A stretch of 64,000 nt of DNA from contig NZ_CP114014.1 of the NCBI RefSeq assembly GCF_040581415.1, forward strand, positions 4,836,001 through 4,900,000, written 5' to 3'. Below are positions 16,376 to 24,272 of this stretch, one piece after another (position 1 is the first letter of the stretch; every line of letters begins with the position of its first letter). This DNA is from Paraconexibacter sp040581415. Lineage in GTDB: Bacteria > Actinomycetota > Thermoleophilia > Solirubrobacterales > Solirubrobacteraceae. The translations under genes were made by a program, and so were the position numbers. The notes below the pieces were generated by a model. It saw nothing but the letters and a program-made list of their open reading frames with translations. It had not been told where the DNA came from and searched no databases.

Positions 16376-17887
16376 ATGTCCCTCGAGCACTTCGACGTCC
16401 TGATCGTCGGCGCCGGCCTCTCCGGCATCGGCGCCGCGCACCACCTGCAGGAGAGCTGCCCCGGCAAGAGCTACGCGATCCTCGAGTCCCGCGAGCGCAT
16501 CGGCGGCACCTGGGACCTGTTCCGCTACCCCGGGATCCGCTCGGACTCGGACATGCACACGCTCGGCTACCGCTTCCGTCCGTGGACGTCCGACAAGGCG
16601 ATCGCGGACGGCCCCGCGATCCTCAGCTACGTGCGCGACACGGCGCGCGAGGGCGGGATCGACCGGCACATCCGCTTCGGCCTGAAGGTCGTCGGCGCCG
16701 AGTGGTCGAGCACCGACGCCCGCTGGACCGTCACCGCGGAGTCCACGGCCGGCGGCGAGCCCAGCCGGTTCACATGCGGCTTCCTGTTCACGAACACGGG
16801 CTACTACCGCTACGACGAGGGCTTCACCCCCGCCTTCCCGGGGCTCGCCGACTTTGAGGGCACCGTCGTGCACCCGCAGCACTGGCCCGAGGACCTCGAC
16901 TACGCGGGCAAGAAGGTCGTCGTGATCGGCAGCGGCGCGACGGCGGTGACGCTCGTCCCGGCGATGGCCGAACAGGCCGCGCACGTCACCATGCTGCAGC
17001 GGTCCCCCACCTACATCGTGTCGATGCCGGACGAGGACCCGATCGCGAAGGCGCTCGGGCGCGTGCTGCCCGCGAAGGTCGCGTATCCGATCGTCCGCTG
17101 GAAGAACGTCGGCCTCGCGACCCTCAGCTACCAGGTCAGCCAGCGGCGCCCGGCGCTGATGAAGAAGTTCATCAAGGCGGGCGTCACGCGGCAGCTGTCG
17201 CCCGACTACGACGTCGACACCCACTTCACGCCGCGCTACAACCCCTGGGACCAGCGCCTGTGCCTGGTGCCGAACGGCGACCTGTTCCGCGTGCTGCGCA
17301 AGGGCCGCGCCTCGATCGTGACGGACCACATCGAGACGTTCACCCCGTCCGGGATCCGGCTGCAGTCCGGCGCCGAGCTCGAGGCCGACATCATCGTCAC
17401 CGCGACCGGCCTGAACCTGCTGGCACTCGGCGGCATGCAGTTCACCGTCGACGGCAAGCAGATCGCCCTGCCCGACCTGCTCACGTACAAGGGCATGATG
17501 CTCAGCGGCCTGCCGAATTTCGCGTTCACGATCGGCTACACGAACGCGTCGTGGACGCTCAAGGCCGACCTGACCAGCGCGTACATCTGCCGTCTGCTGA
17601 ACCACATGGATGCCGGTGGCTTCGCGATCGCCGTCCCTGAGAACCACGACCGGTCGGTCACCGAGGAGCCGTTCATGGACTTCCAGGCGGGTTACGTGCT
17701 GCGCGCCCTCGACGCGTTCCCCAAGCAGGGCTCGAAGGCGCCGTGGAAGCTGCGCCAGAACTACGCGCGGGACCTCGTCACGCTGCGCCGCGGCCAGATC
17801 GCCGACGCCGGGATGGTCTTCCAGAACCCGGCGCCCGCCCCGGCGGTCGCGGCCGCGGCCGAGCCGGTCGAGCCCACCCCGGCCTGA
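16376..17887 (+). CDS. FAD-dependent Baeyer-Villiger-type monooxygenase (EthA/MymA-like)
   Basis: A 503-residue flavin monooxygenase that inserts oxygen into ketones or oxidises heteroatoms with NADPH and O2. It has the FAD motif IVGAGLSGIGAA near residue 10, the Baeyer-Villiger fingerprint F-x-G-x3-H-x3-W (FEGTVVHPQHW, about residues 161-171) and the NADPH motif VIGSGATAV. Overall order and length resemble mycobacterial EthA and MymA. The C-terminal 20 residues are a Pro/Ala-rich tail. It follows the epoxide-hydrolase-like gene by 27 nt. The local set of TetR, SDR/acyl-CoA ligase and monooxygenase recalls the functional content of the mycobacterial mymA locus, although gene order differs. 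Confidence 0.88.
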   Translation: MSLEHFDVLIVGAGLSGIGAAHHLQESCPGKSYAILESRERIGGTWDLFRYPGIRSDSDMHTLGYRFRPWTSDKAIADGPAILSYVRDTAREGGIDRHIRFGLKVVGAEWSSTDARWTVTAESTAGGEPSRFTCGFLFTNTGYYRYDEGFTPAFPGLADFEGTVVHPQHWPEDLDYAGKKVVVIGSGATAVTLVPAMAEQAAHVTMLQRSPTYIVSMPDEDPIAKALGRVLPAKVAYPIVRWKNVGLATLSYQVSQRRPALMKKFIKAGVTRQLSPDYDVDTHFTPRYNPWDQRLCLVPNGDLFRVLRKGRASIVTDHIETFTPSGIRLQSGAELEADIIVTATGLNLLALGGMQFTVDGKQIALPDLLTYKGMMLSGLPNFAFTIGYTNASWTLKADLTSAYICRLLNHMDAGGFAIAVPENHDRSVTEEPFMDFQAGYVLRALDAFPKQGSKAPWKLRQNYARDLVTLRRGQIADAGMVFQNPAPAPAVAAAAEPVEPTPA

Positions 17888-17897
17888 GGGCGCCCGC

Positions 17898-17942
17898 GCC
17901 GCCGTCCCCGGGGCCGCCGTCCCCGGGGCCGGCGGCCCCGGG
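17898..17942. repeat. Three tandem 15-bp units between convergent genes
   Basis: GCCGCCGTCCCCGGG occurs at 17898-17912 and exactly again at 17913-17927; a third unit at 17928-17942 differs at two positions. The CCCCGGGG cores are self-complementary, so the array can also fold and may act as bidirectional terminator between the genes ending at 17887 (+) and 17972 (-). Confidence 0.6.
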
Positions 17943-17971
17943 AGCCGCGCGGACCGTCCCGGAGGCGGCGC

Positions 17972-19564
17972 TCAGCGTGCCCGGGATGCGGGGACCCGCA
18001 CCACCGTACGGCCGGGCCGGTGCCCGCGATCGGTGGCGAGCACCCTCAGCGTCCCCGTCCGCGGGACCCGGACGCGCAGCGTCACCGTGCCGGTGGCGTC
18101 GGTCCTGCCCCTGCGGCCGGCCATCCTGACGAGCGCACCGGCGACCGGGGCCGCACGTCCGCGGGTCACGGCGCGCACCCGGATCCGGAACGTGGCAAGC
18201 GTGCCGGCCGGCGCGGGGGACGGCGACACGGACACCGACAGCTGCAGCCGTGAGGCGACCGGCGGCGCCGCCGCGCACGTCGCGAGGGGCAGCTGCGCGA
18301 GGTCGACCGCGGCGGCGAGCGCGCGGTAGCCCGCGGGTGACAAGTGCAGGTGGTCGCCGGAGTCGAAGGCGGGCAGCAGCCGGCCGGGCGCGGCCGGGTC
18401 CCGAACCGCGGCGTCGGTGTCGACGACGCCCGCGCCGATCCGCTGCGAGCGGATCCAGGCGTTGACCGCCGTCCGCGTGGTCTGTGCGGCGGGGCTGTCG
18501 AAGACGCTGCCGTCGATCGGCGTCAGCGTGGCGAGCCACACCGGTAAGCCCGCCGCGCGGACCTGCTCGACGAGTCCCGTCAGCCCCCCGATCACTTCCG
18601 CCGCGCCGGCCTGGGGCGGCATCCCGATGTCGTTGATGCCCTCGAGGACGATCACCCCGGTGACCCCGGACTGCGCGAGCACGTCGGCGCGCAGGCGGTC
18701 GCGCGCGGCCGGCCCGTACGCGGCAGAGAGCGGCGTCACCGGGTCGTCGCCGTCGCGCAGGATGCGGTTGCCGCTGACGCCGGCGTTGACGACGGCGAGC
18801 GGCCGGCCGGCGGCGATGAGACGCCGGCGCAGCGCGTCCGGCCAGCGTGCCGCGGCGCGACCGGTGCCGGCACCGGCCGTGGCCCCCGGGCCGCTGTAGC
18901 CGTCGGTGAGCGAGTCCCCCAGCGCCGCGATGGCACCGGCCTGGCCCGGCGCACGGACCTCGAGGCCGGTGACGAAGGGCCGGGCCGTCAGCTGCGCGCC
19001 GAAGCGCAGGGCGGACGTGTCGCGGGTGCGATCGCCGGCGCCGGGCAGCGCGCTGTAGGAGAGCTGCTGCGCGACGAAGTGCTCGGTGATCCGCGCGACC
19101 GGGCCGGCGACGTGGACGCTGACGGCCAGGTCGTCGAAGGCGCTGAACGCGAGACCGGCGGCGTCGCTCACGACGTCCCGGCCGGCCGGGACGGTCACGG
19201 CGGGACGACCGCCGAACCGCAGCGACCTGATCGTCCCGGGCTTGAGCGAGGCCCCCCTCCGGCGCTGCGCGATGGTCGCCGCGGCGAACGTCACCGGGCC
19301 GCTGCCGAAGCGGTTGGAGAGCCGCACCCGGACGGTCGTGCCGCGCAGGTGCGGGGTGATGACCAGGCGGTAGGTCCGCCCGCCGCCGGTGGCGGGGCCG
19401 GTGGCGACGGGGCCGGCCGGGGCGGGGCGGCCGTGGCTGGGGGACGCGGCCCAGCTCGTGACCCAGCGCTCGGCGCTGCAGTCCGCTGCCCCGGCCGGGG
19501 GCGCGACGACCAGCGCGATCGTCGCGGCCAGCAGGCCGACCGGCCGGCAGAAGAGTGCTCGCAT
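17972..19564 (-). CDS. Secreted SGNH/GDSL hydrolase with C-terminal Ig-like domain
   Basis: A 530-residue exported esterase/lipase-type hydrolase. Signal peptide at residues 1-27 (MRALFCRPVG, hydrophobic core, APPAGAA). An N-terminal beta-rich accessory domain (about 30-195) precedes the SGNH fold: block I ALGDSLTDGY supplies the nucleophilic serine, block III GIND, and block V DHLHLS the Asp-x-x-His pair. The last 90 residues form an Ig-like beta domain rich in Arg/Pro. The natural substrate is unknown. The start at 19564 gives the clean signal sequence. It converges on the monooxygenase gene. Confidence 0.85.
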   Translation of the reverse strand: MRALFCRPVGLLAATIALVVAPPAGAADCSAERWVTSWAASPSHGRPAPAGPVATGPATGGGRTYRLVITPHLRGTTVRVRLSNRFGSGPVTFAAATIAQRRRGASLKPGTIRSLRFGGRPAVTVPAGRDVVSDAAGLAFSAFDDLAVSVHVAGPVARITEHFVAQQLSYSALPGAGDRTRDTSALRFGAQLTARPFVTGLEVRAPGQAGAIAALGDSLTDGYSGPGATAGAGTGRAAARWPDALRRRLIAAGRPLAVVNAGVSGNRILRDGDDPVTPLSAAYGPAARDRLRADVLAQSGVTGVIVLEGINDIGMPPQAGAAEVIGGLTGLVEQVRAAGLPVWLATLTPIDGSVFDSPAAQTTRTAVNAWIRSQRIGAGVVDTDAAVRDPAAPGRLLPAFDSGDHLHLSPAGYRALAAAVDLAQLPLATCAAAPPVASRLQLSVSVSPSPAPAGTLATFRIRVRAVTRGRAAPVAGALVRMAGRRGRTDATGTVTLRVRVPRTGTLRVLATDRGHRPGRTVVRVPASRAR

Positions 19565-19977
19565 CGGCCGCAGATTCTCCAGAAAGACCACCGGCGCTCG
19601 CCTCATCTCTGCGGCCACCGTAGCGTGCGACCCCCGGCCCACGGCAGTCTGCGGAACCGCCGCGCGACGCGAGCCGACCGCGCTGTCAAGGTCGGGGCTG
19701 CAAGAGCCGATGCAACGGCCAAGCCGACGGCGCTCCTATCAGACCATCACGTCGTTGGCGCGGCTGAAGCCGAATTTGCACGGATTCCGTGCGAGAATGT
19801 GCAAGTCAACCGGCCGGGCCTCTTCGTTTCGGCGTCCCGGCGTCCACGTCGTCAGGGAGAGGAGCAGAGCCATGTTCGGTCCGAACACCCGCTAGTCACC
19901 GGCGTCGCCGACGCTCGTGCGCAGCGCACCTGGATCCGCCACGCTGTGTGGCGGTTCTGCGCCGTCCTCGTTCCCCC
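19565..19977. other. 413-bp intergenic region with possible leader ORF and hairpins
   Basis: Between the divergent SGNH hydrolase and HD-GYP genes I see: an odd palindrome GCACGGA-T-TCCGTGC (19778-19792); outer TTGCAC/GTGCAA half-sites around it; a seven-codon ORF MFGPNTR (ATG at 19872, TAG ending 19895) preceded by a strong GGGAGAGGAG ribosome site; and a perfect hairpin CCGCCAC-GCTGT-GTGGCGG (19936-19954) ending 23 nt before the HD-GYP ATG. No larger gene is convincing. The leader ORF plus hairpin could attenuate the HD-GYP/MFS operon. Confidence 0.4.
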
Positions 19978-21345
19978 ATGCCCCGTCGTGCTGCGGTCAC
20001 CGCCCTCGCTCTGCTGGGGGCCGTGAGCGCGTGGGCGCTCCACCGCTACGGCGCGCCCTCCCCACTCTGGCCGGCGGTCGTCCTCGCGTTCATCGCGGCG
20101 GCCGCCGATGGCGCGCAGGTGCGGTTCGCTCCGTTCCTGCACGTCACCGCCATCGACGTCGTCGCCCAGGCCGGCGCACTCTTCGGGGGTCCGGCGAGCC
20201 CGCTCGTCAGCGCCGCGGGCGGCACGCTCATGAGCTACGGCCGCGAGCGCCACCAGCGCAATGAGTACGCGAAGGTCGCGCTCGCCATCAACCTGAGCGC
20301 GAACGTCGTCCCGGCAACGCTCGCTGCGGCACTGGTCTACGGGCTCGGCCTGAGCCCGCACGACAACCCGGACGACCACGCCGCGTTCCTGGCCGGAGCG
20401 GTCCTGCTGCCCATCGTCGCCGCCGCGCTCAGCGTGATCGTCTTCACCGTGCTGATCGCGCTGCGGACCGGGCGGGCCGGCTGGGACGTCCTGCTCGAGG
20501 TGGTCCGCGACATCTGGCAGACGCTCGTCGTCCAGGTGGGCTTCATCTTCGCGATCGCCGTGATCTACCGGGGCTCGGCGGTCACCGGGCTCGTCGTCGC
20601 GTCGATCCTCGCCGGCGCCTTCGCGTACATGGCGCAGCTCGTGGTCCGCTCGCGCCAGCAGGCGGCGCTCGCCACCGACCGCGCCGAGCAGATGACCGCG
20701 ATGTCCTGGGGCGTCCTGAGCTCCCTGGTCCGGACGCTCGACCTGCGCAGCCCGTCGGCCGCCCGGCACAGCGCCGCGGTCGCCGGATTCAGCCGGGACA
20801 TCGCGGCGCAGCTGGGGCACACGAACGCGGAGCAGGACCTCGCCCACATCAGCGGCCTGCTGCACGACATCGGGAAGTTCGCGCTGTCGGACCTCGTGCT
20901 GAACGCGGCCGAGCCGCTTGGGCATCGCACCGGCGAGTGGGACAGCATCGAGGCGCACCCCACGATCGGCGCCGAGCTCCTGGCGGACCTCACCGAGTAC
21001 GGCCCGGTGGCGGAGATCGTCTCCCAGCACCACGAGCGCGTCGACGGGACGGGCTACCCGAACGGCCTCGCCGGGGACGAGATCCACCCGATCGCCCGGA
21101 TCGTCGCGTGCGCCGAGGTCTACGACACGATCAGCGCGCCCGACACCTACCGGGAGCAGCTGAGCGGGATCGAGGCGGTCCGCGAGCTGCGCCGCGTGGC
21201 CGGCGGGCAGCTGGACCCCGACGTCGTCGAGGCGCTGATCGCCGTCCTCGCCGGCCGCGACCTCGAGTACCGTCACCGCGCCGCGGCCGACTACGCCGCC
21301 GAGCTCGACGTCCAGCGCCGCGCCCAGGGCCGCCGGACCAGCTGA
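19978..21345 (+). CDS. Membrane-anchored HD-GYP domain phosphodiesterase
   Basis: A 455-residue protein with about six to eight transmembrane helices in residues 1-235 and a cytoplasmic HD-GYP domain from about 245. HD-GYP enzymes hydrolyse cyclic di-nucleotides. The HD pair (LLHDIGK) and the HHERVDGTGYPNGL signature are intact; the later motif reads ACAEVYDTIS, with Glu where AD is more usual, so metal use or activity may vary. The membrane part resembles MASE-type sensory modules. The MFS gene begins 1 nt after its stop, making an operon. The start at 19978 is the first ATG before the helices; the upstream frame is Arg-rich and non-conserved. Confidence 0.85.
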   Translation: MPRRAAVTALALLGAVSAWALHRYGAPSPLWPAVVLAFIAAAADGAQVRFAPFLHVTAIDVVAQAGALFGGPASPLVSAAGGTLMSYGRERHQRNEYAKVALAINLSANVVPATLAAALVYGLGLSPHDNPDDHAAFLAGAVLLPIVAAALSVIVFTVLIALRTGRAGWDVLLEVVRDIWQTLVVQVGFIFAIAVIYRGSAVTGLVVASILAGAFAYMAQLVVRSRQQAALATDRAEQMTAMSWGVLSSLVRTLDLRSPSAARHSAAVAGFSRDIAAQLGHTNAEQDLAHISGLLHDIGKFALSDLVLNAAEPLGHRTGEWDSIEAHPTIGAELLADLTEYGPVAEIVSQHHERVDGTGYPNGLAGDEIHPIARIVACAEVYDTISAPDTYREQLSGIEAVRELRRVAGGQLDPDVVEALIAVLAGRDLEYRHRAAADYAAELDVQRRAQGRRTS

Positions 21346-21346
21346 C

Positions 21347-22705
21347 GTGCGGCTCGGGGTCCTCCGCCACGCGGGCTTCGCCCGGCTGTGGACCGCGCAG
21401 GCGCTGTCGCTCGCCGGCGACGGCATCTACTTCGTGGCGATCGCCTGGCTGGTGCTGGACGACCACGGCCCCGGTGCGCTCGGCGTGGTCATCCTGTGCT
21501 GGACGCTCGGCAACCTCGCCGCCCTGACGCCGGCCGGGCTGCTGGCCGACCGGCGCCCGCGCCGCAACGTCCTGATCTTCGCGGACCTCGTCCGCGCGGC
21601 AGCGCTGCTCGGCATGGCGATCGCCTGCTGGAACGAGGTGCACCTGGTCCCCCTGGCGGCGCTGTCCGTCGTGCAGGGCATCGGCGACGCGCTGTTCGCG
21701 CCCAGCTTCCTGGGGACGGTCGCCGCCCTGGTCCCCAAGCAGGACGTCGTGCGCGCGAACGCGCTGGAGCAGGTGGCGCGGCCGCTCTGCTACCGGCTGC
21801 TCGGGCCGGCCGTCGGCGGCCTGCTGATCAGCGTCTGGTCGGCGCCGGGGGCGCTGCTGATCGACGCCGGGACGTTCGTCGTCTGCGCGATCGTCATGGC
21901 CGGGCTGCCGCCGCTGGACCCGCCGCCCGTCGAGGAGCACGAGCCGGACGCCGGACGCGAGTGGCGCGCCGGCCTGGCCTACGTGCGCGCGCGGCCGTGG
22001 CTGTGGAGCGGCATGGTCGCGGGCCTCGTGAGCAACCTCGTCCTGTGGGGGACGGTCGAGGTGCTGTTGCCCGTCCGCCTGCACGACGACCTCGGAGCGC
22101 AGGCGACGGACTACGGGCTGCTGCTCGGCGCCAACGGCGTCGGCGGCCTGCTCGGCGCGTGGATCCTGACCAGCAGGCTCGCCGACCGCCCCGCGGGACT
22201 GGCGGCCGCGACGGGCGCCTGGTCCCTCGCCGCGTTTGCCGTCGCGGGGTACGGCGTGCCGGAGGCGAGCTGGCAGCTGCTGCCGCTCGCCGGCCTCTAC
22301 GGGTTCGGCATGGCGGTCGGCGGCGCGCTCTGGACCAGCTGCCTGCAGCAGCGGGTGCCGGAGGGGATGCTCGGCCGCGTGGGCGCGCTGGACACGACCG
22401 CGAGCAACCTGCTCACGCCGGTGTCGCTGCTCGGCGCCGGTCCCGCGGCGGCGTTCTTCGGCGCCGGACCCGCCCTGCTCATCGCCGGCTCGGTGATGCT
22501 GGCCGGGCTGCTCGTCCCGGCGATGGCGGTGCTAACAGGCGCGGAGCGTGGCGCTCGGCCGACGACCGGCGAACACGATGATGGAGGCCAGCGGCCGCTC
22601 GCAGCGCCCCGCGCGGGCGCGGAGCCGGGAGCCGAACTCACCGGGCTGGCGCAGCACCAGGCGCTCGACGTCCCCGCCGGACGCGACCCGGATGAGCGTC
22701 TCTGA
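21347..22705 (+). CDS. Major facilitator superfamily transporter
   Basis: A 452-residue exporter-type MFS protein with 11-12 predicted helices. The N-terminal FARLWTAQALSLAGDGIYFVA and the loop AGLLADRRPRRNVL between helices 2 and 3 are typical of the MFS_3/enterobactin-exporter-like group. GTG start 1 nt after the HD-GYP stop. The membrane part ends near residue 395; the last 55 residues are hydrophilic and are read antisense through the 3' end of the convergent PAS gene (overlap 22532-22705). Substrate unknown. Confidence 0.82.
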   Translation: MRLGVLRHAGFARLWTAQALSLAGDGIYFVAIAWLVLDDHGPGALGVVILCWTLGNLAALTPAGLLADRRPRRNVLIFADLVRAAALLGMAIACWNEVHLVPLAALSVVQGIGDALFAPSFLGTVAALVPKQDVVRANALEQVARPLCYRLLGPAVGGLLISVWSAPGALLIDAGTFVVCAIVMAGLPPLDPPPVEEHEPDAGREWRAGLAYVRARPWLWSGMVAGLVSNLVLWGTVEVLLPVRLHDDLGAQATDYGLLLGANGVGGLLGAWILTSRLADRPAGLAAATGAWSLAAFAVAGYGVPEASWQLLPLAGLYGFGMAVGGALWTSCLQQRVPEGMLGRVGALDTTASNLLTPVSLLGAGPAAAFFGAGPALLIAGSVMLAGLLVPAMAVLTGAERGARPTTGEHDDGGQRPLAAPRAGAEPGAELTGLAQHQALDVPAGRDPDERL

Positions 22706-23044
22706 CAGCGCGCGCGGCCCGCTGCCGTCCGCGGGCTCGACCAGGTCGACGACCGGCACGCCGACGATGGCGTCCGGGTCCAGGCCGAAGCGATCGGCCG
22801 TCGCCACGCTGATCGAGGCCACGCGCAGGTCGCTGTCGACGATCAGGAACTGGTCCCCGGGCGCCGGCGCGATGTCGGCCCCGGCGCGCAGGACGAGCCC
22901 CATCTCGCAGCGCTGGCACGTCGGCGGGTTGCCGACCGGGCCGTCCGGTCGCTCGCCGCACGACCCGCAGAACTCGAGCGACGGGACGACGATCTGCGGG
23001 GCTGCGGTGACGAGCCGCAGACCTGACGGTCGGGACGCAGGCAC
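22532..23044 (-). CDS. Zinc-ribbon plus PAS-like sensor protein
   Basis: A 170-residue soluble protein. Residues about 25-47 hold two Cys pairs (FCGSCGE and TCQRCE), fitting a small zinc ribbon. Residues 60-160 resemble a PAS domain: LIVDSDLRVASISVATADRFGLDPDAIVGVPVVDLV followed by beta strands ending ASIIVF. No catalytic output domain is present, so it may be a single-domain sensor or adaptor. GTG start 8 nt after the MerR stop, so the two genes form an operon. Its 3' end overlaps the convergent MFS gene by 174 bp. Confidence 0.7.
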   Translation of the reverse strand: MPASRPSGLRLVTAAPQIVVPSLEFCGSCGERPDGPVGNPPTCQRCEMGLVLRAGADIAPAPGDQFLIVDSDLRVASISVATADRFGLDPDAIVGVPVVDLVEPADGSGPRALSETLIRVASGGDVERLVLRQPGEFGSRLRARAGRCERPLASIIVFAGRRPSATLRAC

Positions 23045-23052
23045 CGTCGTGC

Positions 23053-23931
23053 TTAGGAGACTCGCCGCAGGCCGTCGTCGGCCCGGTCCGGCGAGGACCC
23101 CCGCTGTGCGAGCGACTCGTGGATCGACGCGACGGTCACGGCCAGGCTGACCGTGGGCAGCGGTACCTGCCGGCCCTTGGGCTGGCGCTGCGGGTAGAGG
23201 ACGACCGGCGGCCGGCCGAGGATCGCCGACGCCGCGAACACCCAGCGCCCGACGGTGTCGTTGCTGACCTCGCTGCCGGCGACGAGCAGCATCGCGGGGG
23301 CGAGCCCGGAGTCGGCGATCATCCCGATGCGCTCGGTCGCGTCCACGGGCGTGCTCAGGACGCGCACGCCGCTGCGGGCGAGCAGCAACTCGAGGGCGCG
23401 GACCGTCACCCGTTCCGGAGTCACCACCGAGCCGAGGGCCTCGCCGATGAGGACGGCGTGCTGCGGGGCGGTGTCGCCGCCCATCCGCTGGACTCGGTCC
23501 ATCCAGCCCAGCGCCCAGCGCGCGGCGAAGACCCAGGTGGCGGCGTTCGTCCCGTGGCTGTCGTGGATGCTCGTGGTCCCCGGGATCAGGACGGTCTCGA
23601 CCGCGTTCTCGACGGTGCCGAAGGCGAGGGCGGACTCCATGGCGCGATCGGCGCCGTCGCTGTTGAAGGCGAGCAGGGCGTTGGCGAGGCTGCCGCTCCC
23701 GGTGCTGATGCTGCTCCGGGCCTTGCCGATGGCCGACTGGATCGAGAGCCCGTCCTCGAGGGCGTCACGCAGTGCCTCCAGGTCGGCGGCGACGTAGCGC
23801 CGGTGGCCGCCGTCGGAGCGCCGCGGCATCGGGTAGCCGAACCTGCGCTCCCAGGCGCGCAGCGTGTTGGGGCTCACGCGCAGGAGGGCGGCAGCCTCGG
23901 AGGTCTTCATCGTGCGCACGGGGGTAGGCAT
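23053..23931 (-). CDS. MerR family regulator with large C-terminal sensory domain
   Basis: A 292-residue regulator. Residues 8-75 are a MerR-type winged helix (TSEAAALLRVSPNTLRAWERRFGYP, then GHRRY). The remaining ~215 residues have the length and the alpha/beta pattern of the B12-binding-like C-terminal half of CarH/LitR-type regulators (VLIGEALGSVVTPERVTVRALELLLARSGVRVL, MLLVAGSEVSND), but no clear cobalamin-ligating D-x-H-x-x-G is present, so ligand binding is uncertain. Starts at 23931 or 23910 are possible; neither has a ribosome site. The downstream zinc/PAS gene is co-transcribed. Confidence 0.8.
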   Translation of the reverse strand: MPTPVRTMKTSEAAALLRVSPNTLRAWERRFGYPMPRRSDGGHRRYVAADLEALRDALEDGLSIQSAIGKARSSISTGSGSLANALLAFNSDGADRAMESALAFGTVENAVETVLIPGTTSIHDSHGTNAATWVFAARWALGWMDRVQRMGGDTAPQHAVLIGEALGSVVTPERVTVRALELLLARSGVRVLSTPVDATERIGMIADSGLAPAMLLVAGSEVSNDTVGRWVFAASAILGRPPVVLYPQRQPKGRQVPLPTVSLAVTVASIHESLAQRGSSPDRADDGLRRVS

Positions 23932-24272
23932 CGTCGCGTCTAGACCTATTTCCGCAGGGCCGCAGCGGCCTTTGTGGCCGTTCCGCGTCGGAACCTGTGC
24001 AAAAGCGCATCGGACGCCCCGTGCTCCGGTCGGTCTCGCTAGTGAGCCGCCGATCGCCGACGCGAAGAGAGAGGCGGAGCCAGCGTCACGCCGCCGGCCC
24101 CGCGTCTTGATCCTGCTGTTGACCGTCAGCCCTTCTGCCCCTGCGGCGACCGACCCTACGGCGGCGTCGCGGTCGCGGCCGGAGCAGGGACATCTTATGG
24201 ACCCCCGGTTCGCCGAACCGATGCGGAATACGCCGTTGCCGGCGTGCTTGGCCTCCCAGGCCCGCGGACCTG
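23932..24272. other. 341-bp intergenic region upstream of the MerR gene
   Basis: This stretch separates the SelO stop from the MerR start (both minus strand). It holds GTTCCG-CGT-CGGAAC (23980-23994), a dyad placed like a MerR operator; three short segments GGCCG/CGGCC/GGCCG (23958-23980) that could form mutually exclusive hairpins; and CGGTTCG-C-CGAACCG (24206-24220). No coding region is convincing in it. A TAAGAT -10-like box (minus strand) lies near 24192-24197. Confidence 0.35.

Noticed and set aside
12642..17647. Long frames antisense to the SDR/ligase, TetR and monooxygenase genes
   Set aside because: High-GC antisense shadows with no domain and biased composition (repeated RRR, GDG, DRV); the real genes lie opposite.
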